Positions 38,114 to 46,830 are shown, counted from the stretch's first letter. The stretch is DNA of 64,000 bases from Herbiconiux solani NBRC 106740 (GCF_001571005.1 NZ_BCST01000007.1:62001-126000), one strand, 5' to 3'. Notes: generated by a model from the letters alone, not told the origin. Translations and numbers: made by a program.

Positions 38114-39208
38114 TCAGGCCGCCGAGGTCACCAGCGGAGCGTGCAGATCGGCGCTCCACTCCTCGAGCGAGCCGTCGTAGACCGCGACGTCGGTCTCGCC
38201 GATCACGGCGAGCGCGAACGCCGTCGCCGAAGCCGCGATGCCCTGGTTGCAGTACGTGATGACGCGCGGAGACTCGGCGGGAGCCGCCGCACGGCGACTG
38301 CCGACGGGCGGGGCGAGAGCGTCGAGCACCCGTCCGAACCGCTCCCGGAGCGCCGCCGGCTTCAGCCAGCGCGCGCGGTCGCGGTCGAACAACCCCGTGG
38401 CGGGCACGTTCAGACTCCCGGGGATGTGGCCGGGACGCGCCTGCAACCCCGTCTCGCCGCGGAAGTCGGATCCCGACAGCGCGCACAGCAGCAGAGCGCT
38501 CCGCGATCCCGTCACGACGGACTGCACGTGGGCCTTGTCGACCCAGTACCCCGGCTGCTCCACGGCGACGAAGGGGGCGAACTCGTCGCCCTCGTCCTCG
38601 TCCGACAGGTCATCGCCGACGGAGGACGTCGCGGCAGCGAGGACCGGTTCCACCGAAGCTCTCAGCGGCCCGCTCTCGACCGGCCGTTCCTCGTCGCGCC
38701 AGGCGCCGAGGCCGCCGTCGAGCACCGCGACGCGCTCGTGCCCGAACGACCGGAACAGCCACCACAGCCGCGCGGCCCACTGCCCGGCAGCGCCGTCGTA
38801 GACGATCACGGTCGACTCGGCGTCGATCCCGAGTGCCCGCACCGACGCCTGAAAGCGCTCGGCGTCCGGCCGGCTGAACACGTGCGCGCCGTCCGGGTTC
38901 GAGAAGCCGTCGAGCAGATCGGCGAAGAGAGCCCCCGGGATGCGGTCGCCCGTCAGGTGCGCGTCCCGCCCGCTCAGCCACACCGGCCCGCGCCCGATCG
39001 ACACGACACCGGCCAAACCGGAACCGCCGACGCCGGAACCGCCGGCACCCGAACCGCCCGCGCTCGACCCGCCCGGCCCCGCCCCGCCCCGCACCGTCGC
39101 GTCGACGACGACGAGGCCGTCCGACCCGAGATGGTCGGCCAGCCACTGCGGCGAGACGAGGGGTGAGGCGAGATACGGCGACACCCGGAGAGCACTGTTC
39201 CTGGTCAC
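38114..39208 (-). CDS. Sulfurtransferase with two rhodanese domains
   Basis: 364 residues, thiosulfate or 3-mercaptopyruvate sulfurtransferase (SseA type). Two rhodanese domains: the first, inactive, with VVDATVRG, the second with the active cysteine in ITYCNQGIAAS. GDRIPGALFADL and HIPGSLNVPA are family motifs. A repeat insert of GGSG units near residues 43-66 interrupts the first domain. GTG start 6 bases after TAGCGT. The 15 bases TAGCGTGGAGCCGTG around this start are repeated at the hydrolase start (63359). Confidence 0.9.
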   Translation of the reverse strand: MTRNSALRVSPYLASPLVSPQWLADHLGSDGLVVVDATVRGGAGPGGSSAGGSGAGGSGVGGSGLAGVVSIGRGPVWLSGRDAHLTGDRIPGALFADLLDGFSNPDGAHVFSRPDAERFQASVRALGIDAESTVIVYDGAAGQWAARLWWLFRSFGHERVAVLDGGLGAWRDEERPVESGPLRASVEPVLAAATSSVGDDLSDEDEGDEFAPFVAVEQPGYWVDKAHVQSVVTGSRSALLLCALSGSDFRGETGLQARPGHIPGSLNVPATGLFDRDRARWLKPAALRERFGRVLDALAPPVGSRRAAAPAESPRVITYCNQGIAASATAFALAVIGETDVAVYDGSLEEWSADLHAPLVTSAA

Positions 39209-39293
39209 GGCTCCACGCTAACCACGAACCGATCGTCCGGGCTGGCAATCGCAACAGAAAGTAACGTGAACATAACGGTCACGACGGTGACTC

Positions 39294-39323
39294 TTGCGTG
39301 CCGACCCGAGGCGCCGCTAACGT
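39294..39323 (+). promoter_or_regulatory. Sigma-A-like promoter of the rtcB leader
   Basis: TTGCGT (39294-39299), 18-base spacer, TAACGT (39318-39323). The start would be about 39330, 60 bases before the leader ORF. TAACG words at 39262 and 39273 precede it and may be regulator contacts. Confidence 0.5.
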
Positions 39324-39389
39324 GACCAAGCCCCAGAGGCACAACCCCACGCGGCACAACCCCAGACCACGCACGAGAAAGGACGAGCC

Positions 39390-39518
39390 ATGTCGATCAC
39401 GACGCAGAAGCAGCACCCGCTGCAGCAGCGCATCCAGCGACAGCTCGCCCTCGCACCCGTCCGCGCACTCGCGGGCAATCGCGATCTCGAGTACACCGTC
39501 GTGGTGCATCCGGCCTGA
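39390..39518 (+). CDS. Leader ORF upstream of rtcB (42 aa)
   Basis: A 43-codon ORF starting MSITTQKQHPLQQRIQRQL and ending EYTVVVHPA, with AAAGGA 6 bases before its ATG. It is Gln/Arg-rich in the first half. No family is recognised. Its stop at 39516-39518 lies 6 bases before a hairpin set that ends in an intrinsic terminator, and no -10 element is apparent between that terminator and rtcB. The layout is that of a leader peptide in a transcription attenuator, though a free-standing small protein is the alternative. Confidence 0.6.
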   Translation: MSITTQKQHPLQQRIQRQLALAPVRALAGNRDLEYTVVVHPA

Positions 39519-39524
39519 TCCGCC

Positions 39525-39582
39525 GCCCCTGAGAAGGGGCAGCTCTCCCGCCCCGCACCGCGTCCAGGTCCGGGGCTTTTTT
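39525..39582 (+). terminator. Candidate attenuator: alternative hairpins and intrinsic terminator before rtcB
   Basis: Segment 1 GCCCCT (39525-39530) pairs with segment 2 AGGGGC (39535-39540) across a GAGA tetraloop. Segment 3 GCCCCG (39550-39555) pairs with segment 4 CGGGGC (39571-39576), extended inside by ACC/GGT, and is followed by T6 (39577-39582): a textbook intrinsic terminator. GGGGC of segment 2 can instead pair with GCCCC of segment 3, which would destroy the terminator. Terminator well supported, switching inferred. Confidence 0.65.
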
Positions 39583-39671
39583 CATGCTTCCGTCGTTCCA
39601 GCCCACGCGGCGCGAGCGGCCCCGGTCCGAACGGGCACCGTGAAGAACGAATCAAGAAGAGAGAAAGGACC

Positions 39672-40847
39672 ATGGAGAAGATCACCGACCGCCTGTTCAG
39701 TTGGGCGAGCATTCTCGACGAGAACGCCCGCGCGCAGGCCGTCACCACCTCCACGATGCCGTTCGTGTACCCGCATCTGGCCCTGATGCCGGATGCGCAC
39801 CTCGGCCTCGGTGCGACCGTCGGCTCGGTCATCCCCACCCTGGGGGCGATCATCCCGGCTGCCGTGGGAGTCGACATCGGCTGCGGCATGATCGCGGTGA
39901 AGACGCAGTTCACCCGCGACGACCTGACCGCGAACGAGAAGGGCCTGACCGAGCTGCGCGAGCAGATCGAGCGCGCCGTCCCGCTCTCGGCGGGCGGCGT
40001 GAACCGTCGCGTCGTCGAGACCGCGGCGCCGAGGATCGCCGACCTCGAGGCGCGGGCCGCCGAGTCGGGCTTCGACCCGGCACTGTACGCCAAGCGGTGG
40101 CGCGAGCAGCTCGGCACCCTGGGCTCCGGCAACCACTTCATCGAGGTGTCGGCCGACGAGACCGGCGCGGTCTGGCTGTTCCTGCACTCGGGTAGCCGGG
40201 GTGTGGGCAACCGCATCGCCGGCCACCACATCGAGGTCGCGCAGAAGCTGATGACGCGCTGGTGGATCGAGCTGCCCGACCGCGACCTCGCCTACCTGGT
40301 CGAGGGCACGGACGAATTCGACCGGTACATCGCCGAGCTGCGGTGGGCACAGCACTACGCGTTGCTCAACCGCGAGGAGATGATGGACCGGGTCGTCCGC
40401 CAGACGAGCGAGTGGATGGGCGTGCCGGTGATCGAGCAGGAGCGGATCAACTGCCACCACAACTTCACCGAGAAGGAGCGGCACTTCGGCAAGGAGGTCT
40501 GGGTCTCCCGGAAGGGCGCGATCATCGCGACCGACGGCGCCCCCGGCCTCATCCCGGGGTCGATGGGCACCGCGAGCTACGTGGTCGAAGGCGCGGGCAA
40601 CCCGCTCGCGCTCAACTCCTCGCCGCACGGTGCGGGCCGCGAGTACTCGCGGTCCAAGGCTCGCAAGACCTTCACGCACGACCAGCTGCGCGAGGCGATG
40701 ACGGGCATCGAGTTCCGTGACACCGACGCCTTCATCGACGAGATCCCGCAGGCCTACAAGCCGATCGACCGGGTGATGGAGGATGCGCGCGACCTCGTGC
40801 GCATCCGTCACACCCTGCGGCAGCTGGTGAACGTCAAGGGCAACTGA
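39672..40847 (+). CDS. rtcB: RtcB family RNA ligase
   Basis: 391 residues. RtcB joins 2',3'-cyclic-phosphate (or 3'-phosphate) and 5'-OH RNA ends using GTP and Mn2+, in RNA repair. Metal and nucleotide motifs are visible: PDAHLGLGATVGSV, GVDIGCGM (Cys ligand), GSGNHFIEV, CHHNF, GSMGTASYVV and SSPHGAGRE, whose His is guanylylated. Length is that of the short bacterial RtcB branch. The ribosome site AGAGAGAAAGGA is purine-rich and close to the ATG. No archease or RtcA gene is adjacent. Transcription probably comes from the promoter at 39294 through the leader ORF and terminator. Confidence 0.93.
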   Translation: MEKITDRLFSWASILDENARAQAVTTSTMPFVYPHLALMPDAHLGLGATVGSVIPTLGAIIPAAVGVDIGCGMIAVKTQFTRDDLTANEKGLTELREQIERAVPLSAGGVNRRVVETAAPRIADLEARAAESGFDPALYAKRWREQLGTLGSGNHFIEVSADETGAVWLFLHSGSRGVGNRIAGHHIEVAQKLMTRWWIELPDRDLAYLVEGTDEFDRYIAELRWAQHYALLNREEMMDRVVRQTSEWMGVPVIEQERINCHHNFTEKERHFGKEVWVSRKGAIIATDGAPGLIPGSMGTASYVVEGAGNPLALNSSPHGAGREYSRSKARKTFTHDQLREAMTGIEFRDTDAFIDEIPQAYKPIDRVMEDARDLVRIRHTLRQLVNVKGN

Positions 40848-40869
40848 CGCCGGTCCGAGATCGAGGATG

Positions 40870-40909
40870 CACGGCGCTGACACGGGTGGACACCCGCGTC
40901 AGCGCCGTG
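40870..40909. repeat. 18-bp near-perfect hairpin after rtcB
   Basis: 40870-40887 pairs with 40892-40909 at 17 of 18 positions around a GGAC loop. It lies 23 bases after the rtcB stop and has no U-tract. Likely an mRNA 3' end structure. Confidence 0.6.
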
Positions 40910-40946
40910 TAAGCCCCGCGCAAGCGCGCCCTCGCACACTGGTCGA

Positions 40947-40961
40947 GAACCCCAGGGGTTC
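40947..40961. promoter_or_regulatory. Palindrome ahead of drrAB, candidate operator
   Basis: GAACCCC-A-GGGGTTC, perfect, 32 bases before the ATG of the ABC ATPase gene. A dimeric repressor site is plausible; no regulator is adjacent on this side. Confidence 0.4.
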
Positions 40962-40993
40962 CACGACATCCCCCTCGATCGAAAGGAGATCGG

Positions 40994-42016
40994 ATGCCTG
41001 AATCACGATCCACCGACTGGGCCGTCGAGGCCCACGGCCTCGTCAAGGTCTTCGGCGACAACCGGGCGGTCGACGGCGTCGACCTGAGCGTGCGCACCGG
41101 AACGGTGTACGGCGTGCTCGGCCCGAACGGCGCCGGCAAGACCACCACAATCCGCATGCTCGCCACCCTGCTGAAGCCGGACGGCGGCGAGGCCACGATC
41201 TTCGGCCACGACGTGCGGCGCGAACCGCAGATCGTGCGCCAGCTGATCGGCGTCACCGGCCAGTACGCCTCGGTCGACGAGACGCTGAGCGCGACCGAGA
41301 ACCTCGTGCTCTTCTCGCGCCTGAACGGCCTCAGCCGAGCGGATGCGCGGCGCCGGTCGAGCGAGTTGCTCGAGGAGTTCGGGCTCAGCGAGGCCGCGAA
41401 GCGCCCGCTGAAGAACTTCTCCGGCGGCATGCGCCGGCGCCTCGACCTGGCGGCGAGCCTCATCTCACAACCGCCGCTGATCTTCCTCGACGAGCCCACC
41501 ACCGGGCTCGACCCGCGGACGCGGGCGCAGATGTGGGACACCATCCGCCGCCTGGTCGCGACCGGATCCACGGTGCTGCTGACCACCCAGTACCTCGACG
41601 AGGCCGACCAGCTGGCCGACCGGATCGCGGTGATCGACCGCGGCATCGTCGTGGCCGAGGGCACGGCCGACGAGCTCAAGGGCTCGGTCGGCTCGGCCTC
41701 CCTGCTGCTCCGGCTCGCCGACCCCGCGAGCCTCGAGCGTGCCCGGCAGGCGATCCTCGACGTGCTGCACGTCGACGCCGTCCTCTCGCCCGAGGCGGGC
41801 CGGATCACGGCTCCCATGAGCGACCCGGACAGCGTCACCGACCTGCTGATCCGCCTCCGCACCGACGGCATCGCCGTGGCGGAGATCGCGGTGCAGCAGC
41901 CCACGCTCGACGAGGTCTTCCTCGCCCTCACCGGGCACGACACCACCGCGGCGGACGCCGCATCCGGAGACCCCGCCGGCCCCGGCGCCGAACTCGAACT
42001 GGAGGGAGCACGATGA
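40994..42016 (+). CDS. ABC transporter ATPase, DrrA-like (daunorubicin resistance family)
   Basis: 340 residues, ATPase of a two-component ABC-2 exporter. Walker A is GPNGAGKTT (about residue 43), signature FSGGMRRRLDLA, Walker B LIFLDEPTTGLD, followed by the DrrA-type C-terminal domain. Starts at ATG after GAAAGGAGA, an excellent ribosome site. Overlaps the permease gene by four bases. Exports a hydrophobic drug or lipid; the substrate is unknown. Confidence 0.9.
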   Translation: MPESRSTDWAVEAHGLVKVFGDNRAVDGVDLSVRTGTVYGVLGPNGAGKTTTIRMLATLLKPDGGEATIFGHDVRREPQIVRQLIGVTGQYASVDETLSATENLVLFSRLNGLSRADARRRSSELLEEFGLSEAAKRPLKNFSGGMRRRLDLAASLISQPPLIFLDEPTTGLDPRTRAQMWDTIRRLVATGSTVLLTTQYLDEADQLADRIAVIDRGIVVAEGTADELKGSVGSASLLLRLADPASLERARQAILDVLHVDAVLSPEAGRITAPMSDPDSVTDLLIRLRTDGIAVAEIAVQQPTLDEVFLALTGHDTTAADAASGDPAGPGAELELEGAR

Positions 42017-42828
42017 CCCAGCTCACCATCGCCCCGGGTGTCTCGCGCACCCTGAAGAATCACGTCAGCATCGGCCAGACCGTGCAGAACTCGCTCAGCA
42101 TGGCCTGGCGCGGGCTTCTCAAGGTGCGCCGTACGCCCGAGCAGCTGATCGACGTCACCGTGCAGCCGATCATCTTCACTCTGATGTTCACCTACATCTT
42201 CGGCGGTGCGATCGCCGGAAGCGTGGCGAACTACCTGCCGTTGCTGATCCCCGGCATCCTCGTGCAGACCGTCGTGACCACCTCGGTGGTCACCGGTGTG
42301 CAGCTGCGGGAGGACATGGACAAGGGGGTGTTCGACCGCTTCAAGTCGCTGCCGATCGCCCGGATCGCGCCGCTGGCCGGTGCGCTCCTGGCCGACACGG
42401 TGCGGTACGCCATCGCCACGACCCTGACCTTCGTGATGGGGTTCGTGCTCGGCTACCGTCCCGAGGGCGGGATCGGCTTCGTCATCCTGGCGGGGCTGCT
42501 CGTGATCGTCTCGTCCTGGGCGATCAGCTGGATCTTCGCGTTCTTCGGCGTCATCGCCCGCAGCGCGGCCAGCGTGCAGGGCATCTCGTTCCTGGTGCTC
42601 TTCCCGCTCACCTTCCTCTCGAACGCCTTCGTGCCGGTCGACACGCTGCCGGTCTTCCTGCAGTGGTTCGTCAACATCAACCCGGTCTCGCACCTGGTGA
42701 CGGCGGTGCGCGACCTCGCGAACTCCGGAACGTGGACGGGCGACGCGTGGATCTCGCTGCTCGGCGCCGCGGTGATCGTCGCGATCTTCGCACCGCTGAC
42801 CGTGCGGGCGTACATGAAGAAGGCGTGA
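42013..42828 (+). CDS. ABC-2 transporter permease, DrrB-like
   Basis: 271 residues with six membrane helices, partner of the ATPase just upstream. The ABC-2 signature is FLSNAFVPVDTLPVFLQWFVNINPVSHLVTAVRDL. GGAGGGAGC lies ahead of the ATG inside the end of the ATPase gene, and the ATGA overlap couples the two. Ends against the convergent SARP gene with a short dyad (CCCGGA/TCCGGG, 42829-42847) between. Confidence 0.9.
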   Translation: MTQLTIAPGVSRTLKNHVSIGQTVQNSLSMAWRGLLKVRRTPEQLIDVTVQPIIFTLMFTYIFGGAIAGSVANYLPLLIPGILVQTVVTTSVVTGVQLREDMDKGVFDRFKSLPIARIAPLAGALLADTVRYAIATTLTFVMGFVLGYRPEGGIGFVILAGLLVIVSSWAISWIFAFFGVIARSAASVQGISFLVLFPLTFLSNAFVPVDTLPVFLQWFVNINPVSHLVTAVRDLANSGTWTGDAWISLLGAAVIVAIFAPLTVRAYMKKA

Positions 42829-42859
42829 CCCGGAAGTCACGTCCGGGAGCGGGCGCCGA

Positions 42860-45800
42860 TCAGGCGCCGCGCACCGACCAGGGCCCGGATGCCCGCAGCA
42901 CCGCTGCGGCGCGTCCGGGTCTTTCCGTCGGGGTGAGGGCGGCGGCGGCCGCGCGGGCGTGCTCGACGGCAGCGTCGGAGGTCTGGGCGCGGAAGCGGGC
43001 GAAGAGCGGGGCGAGGTGGAGTCCCGGCGCGTCCTGCTTGGCGCCCATCCTCTCGGCGAGGGCGAGGAGTTCGAGGGCCATGGCGGTCAGGCGCGACTGC
43101 TCGGCGTCGGCCGTGAGGCTCCCGTGCATCCGCGGGTCGGCGAGCCAGACCGCGAGGCCGACGAGCGAGGCGCCGAGCACCGGCTGGTCGGCGAAGGGGC
43201 TGATGCGCAGCGTCGCGATCGTGCGCGACCGGAGGCGCCGGGCGAGCCTGAGGGCCTCGTCCGGCCCGCCGGAACCGTCGAGCACGAGCACCGCCAGCGT
43301 CTCCGACAGGACGGTGCGGAACCACGGTGACGCCCGCAGCCGCGGCGCGTCGAAGGTGTCGAGCGCCTCCCGCAGCCGGGCGAGTCCTTCGACCGGCCGG
43401 CCCTCGGCCCGCAGCAGTTCGCCCTGGCCGGCGAGGCCGATCGAGCGGTACTCCACACCGTCGGTGCGGCCGGGCAGGGCGACGAGCCGCTCGAACACGT
43501 CCCGGGCCGCCGCGAGGTTGCCGACACCGATCGAGTTCACGCCGATCACCCAGTCGAGCTGCTGCAGATCCTCGGTGGCGCCGATGACGGCCAGGCCTTC
43601 GCGCGCGGGTCGCGCCCAGCGCAGCGCCTCCTCGGGCTCGGCGCTCTGGCTGGCGAGGGCCGCGAGCATCTGGGCGGCCATCGCGGCGCCCCAGGTGTCG
43701 CCGAGCTCTGCGGCGAGCCGCGCTCCGTTTCGCGTGACCACCGCGGCGGTGTCGCGGTCGCCGTCGTTCTCGGCCGAGATGCCGGCGATCAGGGTGCCGA
43801 GCAGGGCAGTCGCACGGTCGTCGGACGCCATGGCCCGTTCGACGCGCGCGGCGAGCTCGACCGCGTTGCCGGCCGCCATCATGATCTCTGCGACGGCGAT
43901 CAGTCGCCGATCGCGGACCGACCGGGTGCGGAGGAGCCACCGCAGCCGGCCGAGCGGCCGCACCGCGAAGCGCAGGTCGCTGACCATCGTGGTCGCCGTG
44001 ATGATCACGAGCACGCCGGCGAGCGCATCCACCTCGTCGGGGGCGGGCTCGAAGTGCCGGATCGCGTCGAAGACCGGCCGGCTGAACGCGTCGACCTCGG
44101 AGTGCGCGCTGCGGAGCGACCAGTAGTAGGCCAGCAGCGCGAAGACCGAGGTGACGATGTCGGGGCGCCCGGCGTCGATGGCTCGGCGGAGCACGTCGAT
44201 GAGGTTGTCCTCCTCGGCCGTGACCTCGCGGAAGGTCGGCACCTGCTCGCGGCCGTCCATCCGGGCGCCGCGTGCGCGCGAGAAGTCGTCGGCCCAGGCA
44301 AAGAGGGCGTCGCGCACCTCGTCGCGGGCGCCCTGGCGCTCCAGCTGCAGCTGCCCGAACTCGCGGACCGTCTCGAGCATGCGGTAGCGGAGGCCGGTGC
44401 GGGTCTCCCGCACCATCACGAGCGACTGCGCGACGAGGGCGTCGAGGAGGTCTTCGATGGATTCGGGACTTGACGCGCTAGTGGCCGTGGTCGTGCTTGC
44501 TCCCGCCGCCCCGGCGAACACCACCGCCCCCGCCGCCTCCGCGCCGAACCCGTCGGCGAACTCCGAGAGCCGGGCGAGTGCGCGCTGCTCGTCCCGCCCG
44601 AGCAGGTTCCAGCTCCACTCGATCACCGCGAGCAGTGTGCGGTGCCGTTCGGGAGCCGACCGGTCGCCGCCCGCGAGCAGCGCGAAGCGGTTCGAGAGCC
44701 GGCGCTCGATCTCGTCGATCGACATCGTGCGCACCCGGGCGGCGGCGAGCTCGATCGCGAGCGGCAGGCCGTCCAGGCGCGCGCAGAGCCGCGCGACCGT
44801 CGCCACGGGCAGCACGGCGTCCTGCCGGGCGGCTGTCGCGCGGTCGAGGAACAGCCTGACCGCGTCATCCGTCTCGCCCGCACCGAGGGGCGCGAGCGCG
44901 AAGACCCGCTCGCTCGAGATCGCGAGCGGCGTGCGGCTGGTGGTGAGGATCGTGAGCTCGGGCAGCTCGGCCGTGAGCGTCGCGCACCACTCGGCAGCCG
45001 CCTCGATCACGTGCTCGCAGTTGTCGAGCACGAGCAGCGTGCGCGTCTCGCCGAGCCGGTTCAGGATGCGCGTGCGCAGGTCGGCGCGCACCACCTGATC
45101 GCCGAGGCGCCGGCCGTTCCCCGAGTCCCGGATGCCGAGGGCCGAGGCGATGCCGAAGACGACGTCCTCCTCGGAGCGCACGCTCGCGAGCTCGACGACG
45201 GCGACCGCGCGGAAGCGGTCGAGCGAGCGCGCGGCGACTTCGTGCGCCACCCGCGTCTTGCCGAGTCCGCCCGGACCGAGGATCGTGGTGACCCGCGCGA
45301 TCTCGAGCAGCGCGAGGATCGCGGTCACCGCCGTCTCTCGGCCGATCAGCGCGTTCGGCGCGGCCCGGATGCCGCGGCCGATGCCCCGACCGGCGCTGCT
45401 TCGAACCGGGAGCGGTTTCTCGACGGGGGAGCGGTCGCTCCCGCCCGCCGGAGCGTCGCGGCCGAGCAGCTCGAGGTGCAGCGCCTGCAGCTCGACGTCG
45501 GGGCTGGTGCCGAAGGCGTCCTGCACCCGCTCGCGGAACCCCGCATAGACGGCCACCGCTTCGGTCGACCGGCCCCGGGCATCCAGGGCGCGCATCAGGA
45601 GCAGGTGCGCGGTGTCGTCGAAGGGGGCTCGGCCGGCGAGGCCCCGGGCGAGCTCCTCGGCGGTCTCGGCGCGGCCGAGCGCGAGGGCGGCGCCGGCGGC
45701 GACGGTCTGCAGCGCGTCGAAGACGTGCGCTGCCCGACCATCGAGGGCGTCGGCCAGGGCTCCGTCGTCGAGGTCGGCGCCGGGCTCGCCGCGCCAGAGG

Positions 45801-46294
45801 GCGACCGCCTTCCCCGCCAGTGCGGTGGCGGCGTCGGGCGACCCGTCGGCGACCGCGATGCGCGCCCGCTCGAGCAGCTCCTCGGCCGCCATCAGGTCGA
45901 TCGCGGTCGGCTCGAGCGTCAGGCGGTAACCCGACGGGAGGGACTCGATCAGCTCGTCGCCGACGCTCGACCGCAGCCGGGAGACGAGGGTCTGCAGCGC
46001 GGCCCGAGCTCCGCGGGGCGGGTCGTCGCCCCAGATCTCGTCGGTCAGCCGCTCGGCCGAGACCGGCCGGGGAGCGGCGAGCGCGAGAGCCGCGAGCAGG
46101 GCCTTCGCGCGCGGCCCGGAGGCCTCGACGAGCGTGCCACCGGTGGCACCCGCGGTCGCGGTCCTAGCGGCGACGGGCCCGAGGACCCCCACCCGGACGC
46201 CCGCGCGGGCGTCGGCACCATCGCGGGAGGCACCGTCCGCCGGGACGGCGCCCGGCGCGGCCGGTGCGGTCGCCTCCGCGGGTTGCTCGCTCAC
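42860..46294 (-). CDS. AfsR/SARP-type transcriptional regulator with NB-ARC and TPR-like domains
   Basis: 1144 residues. An OmpR-type winged helix (about 35-115; RVGVLGPVAAR, AERLTDEIWGDDPP, LQTLVSRLRSS) and a BTAD domain (AIDLMAAEELLERARIAV and onwards) define the SARP class. The NOD/NB-ARC ATPase follows, with Walker A GPGGLGKTR and hallmark VLDNCEH. The rest is helical repeats. SARPs activate antibiotic or stress gene clusters after a signal. GTG start is 7 bases after TAGGCT. Next to a DrrAB exporter, it may govern a local resistance function, but no biosynthetic cluster is seen. Confidence 0.9.
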   Translation of the reverse strand: MSEQPAEATAPAAPGAVPADGASRDGADARAGVRVGVLGPVAARTATAGATGGTLVEASGPRAKALLAALALAAPRPVSAERLTDEIWGDDPPRGARAALQTLVSRLRSSVGDELIESLPSGYRLTLEPTAIDLMAAEELLERARIAVADGSPDAATALAGKAVALWRGEPGADLDDGALADALDGRAAHVFDALQTVAAGAALALGRAETAEELARGLAGRAPFDDTAHLLLMRALDARGRSTEAVAVYAGFRERVQDAFGTSPDVELQALHLELLGRDAPAGGSDRSPVEKPLPVRSSAGRGIGRGIRAAPNALIGRETAVTAILALLEIARVTTILGPGGLGKTRVAHEVAARSLDRFRAVAVVELASVRSEEDVVFGIASALGIRDSGNGRRLGDQVVRADLRTRILNRLGETRTLLVLDNCEHVIEAAAEWCATLTAELPELTILTTSRTPLAISSERVFALAPLGAGETDDAVRLFLDRATAARQDAVLPVATVARLCARLDGLPLAIELAAARVRTMSIDEIERRLSNRFALLAGGDRSAPERHRTLLAVIEWSWNLLGRDEQRALARLSEFADGFGAEAAGAVVFAGAAGASTTTATSASSPESIEDLLDALVAQSLVMVRETRTGLRYRMLETVREFGQLQLERQGARDEVRDALFAWADDFSRARGARMDGREQVPTFREVTAEEDNLIDVLRRAIDAGRPDIVTSVFALLAYYWSLRSAHSEVDAFSRPVFDAIRHFEPAPDEVDALAGVLVIITATTMVSDLRFAVRPLGRLRWLLRTRSVRDRRLIAVAEIMMAAGNAVELAARVERAMASDDRATALLGTLIAGISAENDGDRDTAAVVTRNGARLAAELGDTWGAAMAAQMLAALASQSAEPEEALRWARPAREGLAVIGATEDLQQLDWVIGVNSIGVGNLAAARDVFERLVALPGRTDGVEYRSIGLAGQGELLRAEGRPVEGLARLREALDTFDAPRLRASPWFRTVLSETLAVLVLDGSGGPDEALRLARRLRSRTIATLRISPFADQPVLGASLVGLAVWLADPRMHGSLTADAEQSRLTAMALELLALAERMGAKQDAPGLHLAPLFARFRAQTSDAAVEHARAAAAALTPTERPGRAAAVLRASGPWSVRGA

Positions 46295-46374
46295 CCGGCA
46301 CAGCCTAATCCGTGCCTGCACAGGCGGTGATCAGGGCCATCCGGCATCATGGAGGCAAGGCCGCGATGCGGCCT

Positions 46375-46414
46375 CCGGACGAGGGCGCAGTACCCGGAGA
46401 GCGACAAGACTGAC
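46375..46414 (+). ncRNA. Guanidine-III riboswitch (ykkC-III)
   Basis: The conserved core CCGGACGAGG (46375-46384), UACCCGG (46391-46397) and GACAAGAC (46403-46410) appears in order with the expected short spacing, and CAGU at 46388-46391 can pair with ACUG at 46409-46412 for the pseudoknot. This matches the ykkC-III class from memory. It lies 18 bases before the sugE start and would free translation when guanidinium is bound. Confidence 0.85.
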
Positions 46415-46432
46415 CACACGAGGAGTGTCGTC

Positions 46433-46747
46433 ATGTCCTGGGTCGTTCTGATCGCATCCGGTGTTCTCGAGGCCGTCTGGGCCACGGCCCTGGGCCGCTC
46501 GGCGGGATTCACCAAGCTCTGGCCGACGGTGATTTTCGCGGGCGGGCTGCTCGCCTCGATGGGCGGGCTTGCGTTCGCGCTCCGCACCATCCCGGTCGGA
46601 ACCGGCTACGCCGTCTGGGTCGGCATCGGCGCCTCGCTCACGGTCGCCTACGGGATGGCCTTCGGCGGCGAGGGCTTCTCGCTGGTGAGGACGCTGCTGG
46701 TGCTGGGGATCGTGGGGTGTGTGATCGGCCTCAAAGTCCTGCATTGA
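46433..46747 (+). CDS. sugE: Small multidrug resistance family guanidinium exporter (SugE/Gdx)
   Basis: 104 residues, four membrane helices, dual-topology SMR protein. Glu13 and Trp16 in SGVLEAVWATALG and the GTGYAVWVGIGA segment are features of the Gdx (guanidinium/proton antiport) branch. The riboswitch just upstream confirms the substrate class. AGGAG precedes the ATG at 46433. Confidence 0.92.
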   Translation: MSWVVLIASGVLEAVWATALGRSAGFTKLWPTVIFAGGLLASMGGLAFALRTIPVGTGYAVWVGIGASLTVAYGMAFGGEGFSLVRTLLVLGIVGCVIGLKVLH

Positions 46748-46760
46748 CTCCGGCCACGCC

Positions 46761-46830
46761 GAGTAACTCTGCAAATGGGCGAGAGTGGGGGCGTATACGG
46801 GGTCGGTGTGCGTTATTTGCAGGGTTACTC
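46761..46830. repeat. 16-bp inverted repeat, 38-base loop, between convergent genes
   Basis: GAGTAACTCTGCAAAT (46761-46776) pairs with 46815-46830 over all 16 positions if one U-G pair is allowed. It lies between sugE and the convergent YeiH gene and is AT-rich for this DNA. Confidence 0.65.

Noticed and set aside
39262-39282. GTGA-n9-TCAC as a CRP-type site before the rtcB leader
   Set aside because: CRP sites have a 6-base spacer; the match is partial.
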